Shown here piece by piece: positions 55,495-64,000 of a stretch of DNA of 64,000 nt. The notes under the pieces are model-generated. The model worked only from the letters and a program-made list of their open reading frames with translations. It ran no database searches and was not told the DNA's origin. The DNA is from Rhizobium sp. ZPR4 (GTDB lineage: Bacteria > Pseudomonadota > Alphaproteobacteria > Rhizobiales > Rhizobiaceae). Location of the stretch: positions 3,008,501-3,072,500 of the forward strand of contig NZ_CP157967.1 of assembly GCF_040215725.1 (NCBI RefSeq), written 5' to 3'. The first letter of the stretch is position 1. Every line of letters begins with the position of its first letter. The translations under genes and the position numbers were made by a program.

Positions 55495-56169
55495 TCAGCG
55501 CGTGTAGTCAATGCGGAAAACGCTGTCGTCGAAGGCAACGTTCGTCTTCACATTGTTGATGATGACGTCCGTCGTCTTGCCCTGCGGATCGATGACGGTC
55601 CATTGGCGCAGGTCGTAGGTCTTCGAATCGAAGATCATCGTGATGGTGGAATCGCCGAAGACCGTGCGGTTGCCGAGTGTGATCTTGGTCAGATCCGGCT
55701 GCGAATCGACATTGCGCACCATGTCGGCGGAAAGGTCGATCTTGTTGGCAAGCAGCAGGCTCAGCGGCGTCTTCGACAGCTGATACATGTTTCTGGTCTG
55801 CGTCTGGTCGTTGATGACCTGCACATTGTTGCCATCGCAGATCACGCGCATGCGTGACGGCAGATCGTAATTGAAGCGCATCTTGCCGGGCCGCTGGATG
55901 AAGAATGCGCCGCTCATCTGATCGCCGCGCGGCCCGATCTGCAGGAAGCCGCCCTTCATCGATTTGATGGACGAGAAATGATCGGCGATGGCCTGGGCGA
56001 TATTGGGATTGAGAGTGGCTGCGGCCGCCTGCGTCTGTGTCTGCCCCTGGGCCTGCGCAAAGGCCGAAACCGGCAGAGCGCTTGCCACGCCGACCGCAAC
56101 CATGGCGCCGAGAAGGCGCCGGCGGCTCAGGGAAAGTCGGCTGGACGGCTGCGCATCAAACTTTGTCAT
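55495..56169 (-). CDS. lolA: Outer-membrane lipoprotein carrier LolA-like protein
   Basis: A 224-residue periplasmic protein. The core has SSIKSMKGGFLQIGPRGDQM, FFIQRPGKMRFNYDLP and LSKTPLSLLLA, as in LolA carriers that shuttle lipoproteins to the outer membrane. The signal peptide contains LSRRRLLGAMVAVG, with a twin-arginine-like SRRRLL core, and ends SAFAQ; a Gln/Ala-rich linker follows. The start at 56169 has AAGGAG 6 bases upstream and beats ATGs further up. It lies downstream of ftsK on the same strand, 138 bases away. Confidence 0.9.
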   Translation of the reverse strand: MTKFDAQPSSRLSLSRRRLLGAMVAVGVASALPVSAFAQAQGQTQTQAAAATLNPNIAQAIADHFSSIKSMKGGFLQIGPRGDQMSGAFFIQRPGKMRFNYDLPSRMRVICDGNNVQVINDQTQTRNMYQLSKTPLSLLLANKIDLSADMVRNVDSQPDLTKITLGNRTVFGDSTITMIFDSKTYDLRQWTVIDPQGKTTDVIINNVKTNVAFDDSVFRIDYTR

Positions 56170-56306
56170 CGAATTCTCCTTCATGCTTCGTCCATGGCGC
56201 GCAAAATCGGCGTCTTCATGGCGCAACGGCCCAGGGCTGGTAAGGGGCTGCGATCAAATTTCCCTGAACATAGACGGGATATGCGACACAGAAAGGCGGA
56301 CTGCCC

Positions 56307-58982
56307 TCAGCGATCGAGAATATCGGCTTCGGTCGGAACGAGAATTTCGCGTTTGCCGGCGTGGTTGGCCGGGCCGATCAGGCCTTCCTGCTCCATGCGC
56401 TCGATCAGCGAGGCGGCGCGATTGTAGCCGATGCCGAGACGACGCTGGATATAGGAGGTCGAGGCCTTGCCGTCGCGCAGAACGATCGCAACCGCTTGGT
56501 CGTAGGGATCTTCCGAATCGGAAAGATTGGACGTGCCCGCCGGACCGCGGCCGTCCTCATCGTCCTCGTCGTCATCGGCCGTGATCGCATCGAGATATTG
56601 CGGCGCGCCCTGCGTCTTCAGATAGGCGACGATATCCTCCACTTCGCCGTCGGAGACGAAGGGGCCGTGAACGCGCTGGATGCGGCCGCCGCCGGCCATA
56701 TAGAGCATGTCGCCCATGCCGAGCAGCTGTTCCGCGCCCTGTTCGCCGAGAATGGTGCGGCTGTCGATCTTCGATGTCACCTGGAAAGAGATGCGGGTCG
56801 GGAAGTTTGCCTTGATCGTGCCGGTGATGACGTCGACCGACGGGCGCTGCGTCGCCATGATGACGTGGATGCCGGCGGCGCGCGCCATCTGCGCCAGACG
56901 CTGCACCGCGCCTTCGATATCCTTGCCGGCGACCATCATCAGGTCGGCCATTTCGTCGATGATGACGACGATATAGGGCATCGGTTTCAGATCGAATTCC
57001 TCGGTCTCGTAGATCGCCTCGCCGGTCTGGCGATCGAAGCCGGTCTGCACGGTCCGGCTGATGGCCTCACCCTTGGCAACGGCCTGCTCGACGCGCGTAT
57101 TGAAACCATCGATGTTGCGCACGCCGATCTTCGACATCTTCTTGTAGCGCTCTTCCATCTCGCGGACGGTCCATTTGAGCGCGACGACAGCCTTCTTCGG
57201 ATCGGTGACCACGGGCGACAGGAGATGCGGAATGCCGTCGTAAACGGAGAGTTCCAGCATCTTCGGATCGATCATGATCAGACGGCACTGCTCCGGCGTC
57301 ATGCGATAGAGCAGCGACAGGATCATCGTATTGATGGCGACGGATTTACCCGAACCGGTGGTACCGGCGACGAGCAGATGCGGCATCTTGGCGAGATCGG
57401 CGATGACGGGCTCGCCCCCGATCGTCTTGCCAAGCGACATGGCAAGCTTCGCCTTGGAAGTCTCGAAATCGCGGCTGGCGACGAGCTCACGGAGATAGAC
57501 CGTCTCGCGCGTCGAGTTCGGCAGCTCGATGCCGATGGCATTGCGGCCTGGAACGACGGCAACGCGGGCAGCGATCGCGCTCATCGAGCGGGCGATATCG
57601 TCGGCAAGGCCGATGACGCGGGAGGACTTGATGCCGGGCGCCGGCTCAAGCTCGTAAAGGGTGACGACCGGACCGGGGCGGACATGGATGATTTCGCCCT
57701 TGACGCCGAAATCCTCCAGTACGCCTTCGAGCATGCGGGCATTCTGCTCGAGCGCATCGGCCGAAAGCGTCGCATCGCGAGCAACGGCCTTCGGCTCGGC
57801 CAGCAGGTGGACGGCAGGAAGCTGGAAACCATAGGGGCGAATGAAGGAGGTCTGCGCCTCGCGCTCAGCCCGCGCGCCGGGCTTCGGGCGCGGCGCGGCG
57901 GGAGTAACGCGATGGCCGGCTACGGCTCCCTTCGCGGACGCGGGGGCTAGCGGCCAATCCTCGTCTTCGTCGTCAGGCAGGATATCGGCCGGGCGACGCG
58001 GATCGCGATCATAGAGCGCATCTTCGTCGTCATCCTCGTCATCGCCGAGGCTGATCGAGGGCGCGGACACGACACGGCGTGCGGCCGGGCCATCCATCGA
58101 CGGATCGAGACGGTCGCCCCGGGCCATCGGTGCCTTGGCGCGCACCGGCTCGTTCAGCGTACCGAATTCGTCATCGTTGAAATCGTAAGGCGCATCGAAG
58201 GCATGGTCGCGGCGCTTGCGCGGACCCATGCCGAACAGCCGGCGCAGGCGGGCCTGCGTGTTGTACCAGGCATGCATGACGGCGCCGAAGGCCATGAAAT
58301 TGCCGAGGAAGCTGCCGCGATCGTCATCTTCGTCCACATCACCCACCCGACGGGCACGGCTGCGGGTTTCCTCGTAGTCATCCTCGTCCTCTTCATCTTC
58401 CACAAGGTTTTCGCCGATGATGCCGGAGGCAAAGAGCATGAGCCAAATGGCCGGAACGGCAAGAACCGAGCCGATGACGATGGCAACGACGCCGCTCGGA
58501 TAGGTGCCGATGAAGAGGGCGGGAAGACGCAAAAGAAGATCGCCGACGACACCGCCGATACCGTTGGGGATCGGCCAGGTCGGCGGTGCGGGGAAGCAGG
58601 CAATGGAGCCGCCTGCGACGATGCAGCCGCCGAACCAGGCGCCGAGGCGCGAGGGCACTCGGTGAAGCTTGCGGTTGGTGATCAGCGCCAAGGCCCATGC
58701 GGCGACGGGCAGCATCGCCAGAACCGAGGCAAGACCGAGCGACTGCATCATGATGTCGGCAAAGGCGGCGCCGGGAAAGCCGAGCAGGTTGGTCGGCGCA
58801 TTGGCAGTTGCGTAGGAGTAGCTGGGGTCCATGACGTTCCAGGTCGCCAGCGCCACAGCGGCAAGCGCCAGCAGGAACAATATCGCAAAACCTGCCAGGC
58901 CTTTGACCTGACGCCAAACCACGCTCGATAGCGATAAACGGTCGGGGCGACCGCTCAACGCCGCCGAATTGCTTCTGCCCAT
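56307..58982 (-). CDS. ftsK: DNA translocase FtsK
   Basis: An 891-residue protein. Four N-terminal helices anchor it at the division septum; an acidic Asp/Arg-rich linker (about residues 190-370) leads to the motor with Walker [15 protein letters not shown] and Walker [13 protein letters not shown]. The C-terminal gamma domain ([20 protein letters not shown]) reads KOPS sites. It pumps DNA during chromosome-dimer resolution. The length is normal for rhizobia, with a short linker compared with E. coli. Confidence 0.96.
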   Translation of the reverse strand: MGRSNSAALSGRPDRLSLSSVVWRQVKGLAGFAILFLLALAAVALATWNVMDPSYSYATANAPTNLLGFPGAAFADIMMQSLGLASVLAMLPVAAWALALITNRKLHRVPSRLGAWFGGCIVAGGSIACFPAPPTWPIPNGIGGVVGDLLLRLPALFIGTYPSGVVAIVIGSVLAVPAIWLMLFASGIIGENLVEDEEDEDDYEETRSRARRVGDVDEDDDRGSFLGNFMAFGAVMHAWYNTQARLRRLFGMGPRKRRDHAFDAPYDFNDDEFGTLNEPVRAKAPMARGDRLDPSMDGPAARRVVSAPSISLGDDEDDDEDALYDRDPRRPADILPDDEDEDWPLAPASAKGAVAGHRVTPAAPRPKPGARAEREAQTSFIRPYGFQLPAVHLLAEPKAVARDATLSADALEQNARMLEGVLEDFGVKGEIIHVRPGPVVTLYELEPAPGIKSSRVIGLADDIARSMSAIAARVAVVPGRNAIGIELPNSTRETVYLRELVASRDFETSKAKLAMSLGKTIGGEPVIADLAKMPHLLVAGTTGSGKSVAINTMILSLLYRMTPEQCRLIMIDPKMLELSVYDGIPHLLSPVVTDPKKAVVALKWTVREMEERYKKMSKIGVRNIDGFNTRVEQAVAKGEAISRTVQTGFDRQTGEAIYETEEFDLKPMPYIVVIIDEMADLMMVAGKDIEGAVQRLAQMARAAGIHVIMATQRPSVDVITGTIKANFPTRISFQVTSKIDSRTILGEQGAEQLLGMGDMLYMAGGGRIQRVHGPFVSDGEVEDIVAYLKTQGAPQYLDAITADDDEDDEDGRGPAGTSNLSDSEDPYDQAVAIVLRDGKASTSYIQRRLGIGYNRAASLIERMEQEGLIGPANHAGKREILVPTEADILDR

Positions 58983-59149
58983 GATATCCAGCCCCGTTCC
59001 TGTCCAAAGCGCAAACGAATCGGTCTATGCCCACTCGCCGGCAGGTTAGCCCTACCTAATCAGAGGAGAGTTAATGGCGTGTTAACCATGCACGCCAACC
59101 CAAAGGATTGCCGGCTTTTGCAACTGAATATCATTGCACAAACGAAAAG

Positions 59150-59203
59150 GGCCCGAACCAAGGTCCGGGCCAAGGGCGTCCTATTTCGATGAAATAGAAC
59201 GCG
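59150..59203 (-). terminator. Hairpins downstream of amtB
   Basis: Two stems lie after the amtB stop: CTATTTC-GAT-GAAATAG (59181-59197) and GGCCCGAACC / GGTCCGGGCC (59150-59171, one mismatch), followed on the minus strand by TTTTCG. The second is the likely terminator. Confidence 0.65.
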
Positions 59204-59254
59204 ACGGGATGTTGAGCGAAACCGGAGGCTTTGCCCCGGTTTCGCAAGCTTCGA

Positions 59255-60607
59255 TCAGGAATTGTGGTAGGCGGCTTCGCCGTGCGAGGCGAGGTCGAGA
59301 CCTTCGCGCTCGGCTTCCGGAGCAACACGCAGACCGATGATGACGTCGACGACCTTATAGAGGATCGCCGAGCCGATGCCGCACCACAGGATTGTCGTGA
59401 CGACGGCGGTCAGCTGAACGACGACCTGGCTGCCCATGGTGACGCCATCGGCATAGCCGACGCCACCGAGCGAGGCGCTGGCGAAGATGCCGGTTGCGAT
59501 GGCGCCGAAGATGCCGCCGATGCAGTGTACGCCGAAGACGTCAGCCGTATCGTCGTAGCCGAACTTGTTCTTCACGACCGAGACGAAGAAGTAGCAGAGC
59601 GGCGAGACGATCAATCCCATGACGATCGCGCCCATCGGACCGGCGATACCGGCTGCAGGCGTGATGGCGACGAGACCGGCAACCATGCCCGAAGCACCGC
59701 CGAGCATGGAGGCCTTGCCGCGGGTGAAGGTTTCAACGAGCGACCAGGAGATGATGGCGGCAGCCGTTGCGACGAAGGTGTTGACGGTTGCGAGCATCGC
59801 GCCACCGGAAGCTTCGAGGTTCGAGCCGGCGTTGAAGCCGAACCAGCCGACCCAGAGCATCGAAGCGCCGACCATGGTCAGCGTCATGGAGTGCGGAGCC
59901 ATCATGTCCTTGCCGAAGCCGACGCGCTTGCCGACGAGAATGGCGCCGACGAAGCCTGCAATACCGGCATTGATGTGAACGACGGTGCCGCCTGCGAAGT
60001 CGAGCGCGCCCATCTTGAACAGCATGCCGTTCGAATCCCAGACCATGTGAGCGATCGGGAAGTAGACGAAGGTCGCCCACAGCGCGCAGAAGAGCACGGC
60101 TGCGCCGAACTTGATGCGCTCTGCGAAGGCGCCGATGATCAGAGCCGGCGTGATGGCGGCAAAGGTCATCTGGAACAGCATGAAGATGAATTCAGGAATG
60201 ACGACGCCCTTGGAGAAGGTTGCAGCCGTCGTCGAGGTCGAGACGCCCGAAAGGAACATCTTGGCCGTGCCACCCCAATAAGGGCTGGTGCCGCCGCCGA
60301 AGGCGAAGGAATAGCCGTAGAGAACCCAAAGGATCATCACGACCGCGCCGATCATCGTGCACTGCATCAGCACCGAGAGCATGTTCTTCGAACGGACGAG
60401 ACCGCCATAGAACAGCGCCAGACCCGGCACGAGCATGAAGAGCACGAGAATGGTGGAGATGAACATGAAGGCGGTATCGCCCTTGTCCGGAACCGGAGCA
60501 GCGGCAGCTGGTGCTGCTGTCTGCGCGAAGGCAATCGCCGGCGCAAGCAAGGCCGCAGAAAGCGCGCCCACCCGTGTCAAGGCGGAGGAAAGCTTGGAAA
60601 ATGACAT
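59255..60607 (-). CDS. amtB: Ammonium transporter AmtB
   Basis: A 450-residue membrane protein with a cleavable-looking N-terminal helix and 11 transmembrane segments. GDTAFMFISTILVLFMLVPG, DFAGGTVVHINAGIAGFVGA and FGVHCIGGIFGAIATGIF include the two pore histidines. AmtB imports ammonium and is blocked by GlnK. It lies 27 bases after glnK in one operon under a sigma-54 promoter. The C-terminal tail (EAEREGLDLASHGEAAYHNS) is the P-II-docking region. Confidence 0.97.
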   Translation of the reverse strand: MSFSKLSSALTRVGALSAALLAPAIAFAQTAAPAAAAPVPDKGDTAFMFISTILVLFMLVPGLALFYGGLVRSKNMLSVLMQCTMIGAVVMILWVLYGYSFAFGGGTSPYWGGTAKMFLSGVSTSTTAATFSKGVVIPEFIFMLFQMTFAAITPALIIGAFAERIKFGAAVLFCALWATFVYFPIAHMVWDSNGMLFKMGALDFAGGTVVHINAGIAGFVGAILVGKRVGFGKDMMAPHSMTLTMVGASMLWVGWFGFNAGSNLEASGGAMLATVNTFVATAAAIISWSLVETFTRGKASMLGGASGMVAGLVAITPAAGIAGPMGAIVMGLIVSPLCYFFVSVVKNKFGYDDTADVFGVHCIGGIFGAIATGIFASASLGGVGYADGVTMGSQVVVQLTAVVTTILWCGIGSAILYKVVDVIIGLRVAPEAEREGLDLASHGEAAYHNS

Positions 60608-60634
60608 GCAAATAACTCCCTGATCCGCCGTGTC

Positions 60635-61090
<456 letters not shown>

Positions 61091-61161
61091 TTATAACGTA
61101 TTGAAATAAAACAGATTTATTGCACAGACCCAATAAAGCGGCATTTCTCGTCGCGAGAGCC

Positions 61162-61176
61162 GCACAAATAAAGTGC
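61162..61176 (-). promoter_or_regulatory. NtrC binding site upstream of glnK
   Basis: GCAC and GTGC arms with a 7-base spacer (GCACAAATAAAGTGC) match the NtrC dyad GCAC-N7-GTGC about 90 bases upstream of the sigma-54 element, a usual enhancer distance. A half site TGCAC is at 61121-61125. Confidence 0.65.
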
Positions 61177-61199
61177 AAATTTACAAGTTTGCCGCTTAT

Positions 61200-62084
61200 T
61201 TAATCATTTGCCTTTTTACGAATCAGGCCTTCCTGCGCAACGGACGCAATCAGGACACCGGATCGCGTAAACAGGCTGCCGCGGGTAAAACCGCGCGCGC
61301 CGGAAGCGCTGGGGCTCTCCTGACTATAAAGCAGCCAGTCGTCGAGCTTGAACGGACGATGGAACCACATGGCGTGGTCAAGGCTTGCCACCTGAATGGT
61401 CGGGTCCAGAACCGATGTGCCATGCGCATTCAGAGAAACATCGAGCAGCGTCATGTCGGAGAGATAGGCAAGCACGGCATTCTGATAGAGCCGGTCATCC
61501 GGCACCGGCCCAGTCAGGCGAACCCAGATATTCTGCCGCTGGCTTGGCTGCGAGCGCGAGAAATAGCTCTCGATCGATACCGGCCTGATTTCGACGGCAC
61601 GCTTGCGCTCCCAGTACCGGCGCACATTCTCGGGCGCATGGGCGAGGTAGCGCTGCTTCACCTGCTCCTCGTCCATCAAGTCCTCCGGCATCGGCACGTC
61701 GGGCATATCAACCTGATGGTCGAAACCGGGCTCATCGACCTGAAAGGAAGCCGTCAGCGCAAAGATCGCCTTGCCGTGCTGGACCGCAAGCACCCGCCGC
61801 GTATTGAAGCTCGAACCATCGCGCAGCCGGTCGACCTGATAGAGGATCGGCACCGAGGGGTCGCCCGGCAGCATGAAATAGGCATGCAGCGAATGCGCGA
61901 AGCGATCGCCATCCACAGTCCTCTGCGCCGCCATCAGTGCCTGGCCGATGACCTGGCCGCCGAAAACGCGTTGCCAGCCGACCTGTGGGCTGTTGCCGCG
62001 AAACAGGTTCATTTCGATCGTCTCGAGATCGAGCGTCGCCAGCACGGTTTCCATCGGGGTGAGCTTCTCGGTCTCTCGCGACAT
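61200..62084 (-). CDS. tesB: Acyl-CoA thioesterase II
   Basis: A 294-residue double hot-dog-fold enzyme that hydrolyses acyl-CoA esters. GWQRVFGGQVIGQALMAAQR is the TesB signature, HSLHAYFMLPGD follows, and the second half has SLDHAMWFHRPFKLDDWLLY with the catalytic Asp and a late GSLFTRSGVLIASVAQEG. The start at 62084 (MSRETEKLTPM) has GGAG about 10 bases upstream. It is divergent from the UbiH-type gene with 83 bases between starts. Confidence 0.95.
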   Translation of the reverse strand: MSRETEKLTPMETVLATLDLETIEMNLFRGNSPQVGWQRVFGGQVIGQALMAAQRTVDGDRFAHSLHAYFMLPGDPSVPILYQVDRLRDGSSFNTRRVLAVQHGKAIFALTASFQVDEPGFDHQVDMPDVPMPEDLMDEEQVKQRYLAHAPENVRRYWERKRAVEIRPVSIESYFSRSQPSQRQNIWVRLTGPVPDDRLYQNAVLAYLSDMTLLDVSLNAHGTSVLDPTIQVASLDHAMWFHRPFKLDDWLLYSQESPSASGARGFTRGSLFTRSGVLIASVAQEGLIRKKAND

Positions 62085-62167
62085 TTTGCTTGAACTCCAA
62101 TGGTAGGAACCACGAACAGGATGCTCTATATAGAGCAGGACGTGACAGTAAGACACAGGGAAGCGCT

Positions 62168-63382
62168 ATGTTGGACATGCTGGTAGTGGGTGGCGGATAT
62201 GTGGGTCTTGCTGCAGCGGTCGCAGTCAAGCAGGCCGCGCCCCATCTCGACGTCATGATCGTGGAGGCTGCTCCCGAAACCGCGTGGAAGAAGGACATGC
62301 GGGCATCGGCGATCATCGCGGCCGCCTCGAAGATGCTTGAAGTCCTCGGTGTCTGGAACGAGATCGCGCCGGAAGCAGAGCCGATCACCCGCATGATCGT
62401 CACCGATTCGCGCACCGGCGATCCCGTTCGCCCCGTCTTCCTCACCTTTGACGGCGAAGTGACTGAAGGCCAGCCCTTCGCCCATATGGTACCGAACCTC
62501 ACCATGGTCGGGGCGCTGCGCGGTGCCTGCGAACGCCTCGGCATCACCATCAGGCATGGGCTCAGCGCCACCGGTTTCGTTACCGACGACAACAAAACCA
62601 CCCTCACCCTCTCGGACGGCAGCACGCTGGAAACGCGGCTTCTCGTCGCCTGCGACGGCGTGCGCTCCAAGCTGCGCGACATGGCCGGCATCAAGACCGT
62701 CAACTGGGATTACGGCCAGTCCGGCATCGTCGTGACAGTCGAGCATGAGCGGCCGCATGGCGGCTGCGCCGAGGAGCATTTCCTGCCCTCCGGCCCCTTC
62801 GCCATCCTGCCCCTGAAGAACAACCGTTCCTCGCTCGTCTGGACGGAGCGCACCTCCGACGCCGAACGGCTGGTTGCTTCCGACGACCTCCTTTTCGAAG
62901 AGGAACTGGAGCGCCGTTTCGGCCACAAGCTCGGGGCGCTCACCACCATCGGCGAGCGCCGCGCCTTCCCGCTCGGCCTGACGATCGCCCGCGACTTCGT
63001 CGCCCCGCGCTTTGCGCTGGCCGGCGATGCCGCCCACGGCATTCACCCGATTTCCGGCCAGGGGCTCAATCTTGGCTTCAAGGACGTGGCAGCACTGGCC
63101 GAAACCATCGTCGAAGCCGACCGCCTCGGCCTCGATATCGGCTCGATCAATACGCTCGAGCGCTACCAGACCTGGCGCCGCTTCGACACCTTCCGCATGG
63201 GGGTGACGACCGACGTGCTGAACCGGCTCTTCTCCAACGACAACACGCCGCTGCGCATCGCCCGCGACTTCGGGCTAGGGATCGTCGACCGTCTGCCAAG
63301 CCTCAAATCCTTCTTCATCGGCCAGGCTGCCGGCACCATCGCAAAGCACAATCCGCGGCTGCTTGCTGGCGAGGCGATTTGA
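62168..63382 (+). CDS. UbiH/COQ6-type FAD-dependent monooxygenase (ubiquinone biosynthesis)
   Basis: A 404-residue flavoprotein hydroxylase. The dinucleotide fold is LVVGGGYVGLAAAVAV at the N-terminus, VACDGVRSKLRD is the DG motif, and GDAAHGIHPISGQGLNLGFKD is the second FAD motif. It likely hydroxylates the ring of a ubiquinone precursor; which position cannot be told. The start at 62168 has GGGAAG 4-9 bases upstream. It stands alone and is divergent from tesB. Confidence 0.9.
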   Translation: MLDMLVVGGGYVGLAAAVAVKQAAPHLDVMIVEAAPETAWKKDMRASAIIAAASKMLEVLGVWNEIAPEAEPITRMIVTDSRTGDPVRPVFLTFDGEVTEGQPFAHMVPNLTMVGALRGACERLGITIRHGLSATGFVTDDNKTTLTLSDGSTLETRLLVACDGVRSKLRDMAGIKTVNWDYGQSGIVVTVEHERPHGGCAEEHFLPSGPFAILPLKNNRSSLVWTERTSDAERLVASDDLLFEEELERRFGHKLGALTTIGERRAFPLGLTIARDFVAPRFALAGDAAHGIHPISGQGLNLGFKDVAALAETIVEADRLGLDIGSINTLERYQTWRRFDTFRMGVTTDVLNRLFSNDNTPLRIARDFGLGIVDRLPSLKSFFIGQAAGTIAKHNPRLLAGEAI

Positions 63383-63481
63383 ACGAGCGGGACCAGAAGG
63401 AAGTCTCGCGCGCGAGGCAAACCTATCATGACCCTACTCTGGTCATGGCGCCTTAGATAAGCGGCCTCCAGACAGAAGCCC

Positions 63482-64000
63482 CTATTCGAGGTTCCGCATC
63501 TCACCATCCATCCAGCCGCAGAATTGCCGGACCGCTCGCGATTCCGAGCGGCGCTGGTAGAGATAGGTTCCGGTCTCCACCGGCTCATATTCGGGCAAAG
63601 TCACCAAGGCGCCCGATTTCATTTCCCTGCCCGTGAGAATCGTCGGGGCAAGCACCATACCGAGGCCGGCAACACAGGCATGAAGTGCAGCGTCGTCCGT
63701 ATCGAACGCGTGGGCAAGGGAAAGGTCCGCCAGCGCAACATCGAACGTCTCGCACCAAAGCTGCCAGTCCCAGTTACCCACGCTGCACTGAAGAGCCGGT
63801 ATATTGGCAATGGCAATCTCATGGCGGCTGCCATCTTTTGTCAGCAGGCTCGGAGAGATAACCGGGCGGCGCAGATCGCGTGCAAGGAACTCCCACCCCT
63901 CGGCCGCCTCTCCTATCCGAAAATGACGGATGCTGACGTCGGAGTCGGGAACGACAGGAAAACCGCGCGCGGAGCTCGTTTCCACCCGAACGCGCACCTG
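63482..64000 (-). CDS. LysR family transcriptional regulator, C-terminal part
   Basis: The frame is open at the right edge, so the N-terminal HTH is outside the window; about 172 residues are visible. They show the LysR effector domain: DVSIRHFRIGEAAEGWEFLA, LWCETFDVALADLSLAHAF, then DDAALHACVAGLGMVLAPTI, as in GcvA-like regulators. The target gene is not visible. Confidence 0.8.
   Translation of the reverse strand, partial: QVRVRVETSSARGFPVVPDSDVSIRHFRIGEAAEGWEFLARDLRRPVISPSLLTKDGSRHEIAIANIPALQCSVGNWDWQLWCETFDVALADLSLAHAFDTDDAALHACVAGLGMVLAPTILTGREMKSGALVTLPEYEPVETGTYLYQRRSESRAVRQFCGWMDGEMRNLE

Noticed and set aside
56361..57950. 529-codon plus-strand open frame opposite ftsK
   Set aside because: It is a shadow of the ftsK motor region, with no recognisable family.
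59231..60604. Long plus-strand open frame opposite amtB, rich in Asp, Glu, Arg and His
   Set aside because: Its composition is that of a shadow of a membrane-protein gene; amtB on the other strand is certain.

Overview
The window looks like an ordinary chromosomal segment of an alphaproteobacterium of the order Rhizobiales, most likely the genus Rhizobium. This rests on gene content and order (dapF-mtaB-ftsY-yciB, ffh-chorismate mutase-rpsP-rimM-trmD-rplS, ccmABCDG, glnK-amtB, DUF2794, DUF2585, an IalB-type protein), on high GC with strong GC bias at third codon positions, and on several families of short palindromic repeats typical of rhizobial intergenic DNA. The species is inference. No tRNA, rRNA, phage, insertion sequence, plasmid origin or CRISPR array was seen.

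Layout. 0-10.7 kb: accessory metabolism and transport, with the end of a MarR regulator, a decayed fragment of an M3 peptidase gene, chrA, an intact M3 peptidase (dcp), a LysE exporter divergent from a MarR gene, argG, a LysR gene divergent from a metallo-hydrolase, an SDR, and a second LysE exporter behind a hairpin that reaches its ribosome binding site. 10.3-22.4 kb: rlmN and small conserved genes (IalB-like, DUF1232, pterin dehydratase, tyrosine phosphatase, thpR), an arylesterase divergent from a LolD/FtsX-type ABC exporter, a BAX-inhibitor protein behind a structured leader, a GNAT enzyme, DUF2794 and DUF1223. 22.7-29 kb: acnA divergent from the cytochrome c maturation genes ccmABCDG. 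29.3-34.3 kb (minus strand): the tightly coupled unit dapF-mtaB-ftsY-yciB-DUF2585. 34.6-37.1 kb: an SRPBCC protein, a metallo-beta-lactamase-fold hydrolase and an unrecognised gene. 37.2-42.2 kb: the translation and secretion cluster ffh to rplS. 42.5-45.9 kb: an amino-acid ABC pair without ATPase, and leuC. 45.9-52.5 kb: three regulator/effector pairs in divergent arrangement (MarR/EamA, LysR/MFS, LysR/NADP-reductase) and an aldo/keto reductase. 52.6-64 kb: an L,D-transpeptidase-like protein, a response regulator plus cyclic-nucleotide-binding protein, xthA, lolA, ftsK, glnK-amtB with a sigma-54 promoter and NtrC site, tesB, a UbiH-type monooxygenase and the end of a LysR gene.

Functional links. 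The glnK-amtB pair forms a nitrogen-sensing and ammonium-uptake unit. FtsY, Ffh and YciB serve membrane-protein targeting and envelope work. The ccm genes make c-type cytochromes. RpsP, RimM, TrmD and RplS serve the ribosome and tRNA.

I found no large undescribed system. The most interesting signals are small: an inverted pair of intergenic palindromic repeats that also sits in frame inside ftsY and encodes part of its acidic N-domain; structured leaders before ffh and before the BAX-inhibitor gene; a 16-bp perfect inverted repeat touching the start region of a LysE exporter; twin operators between MarR and EamA; and a frameshifted peptidase relic beside its intact relative.
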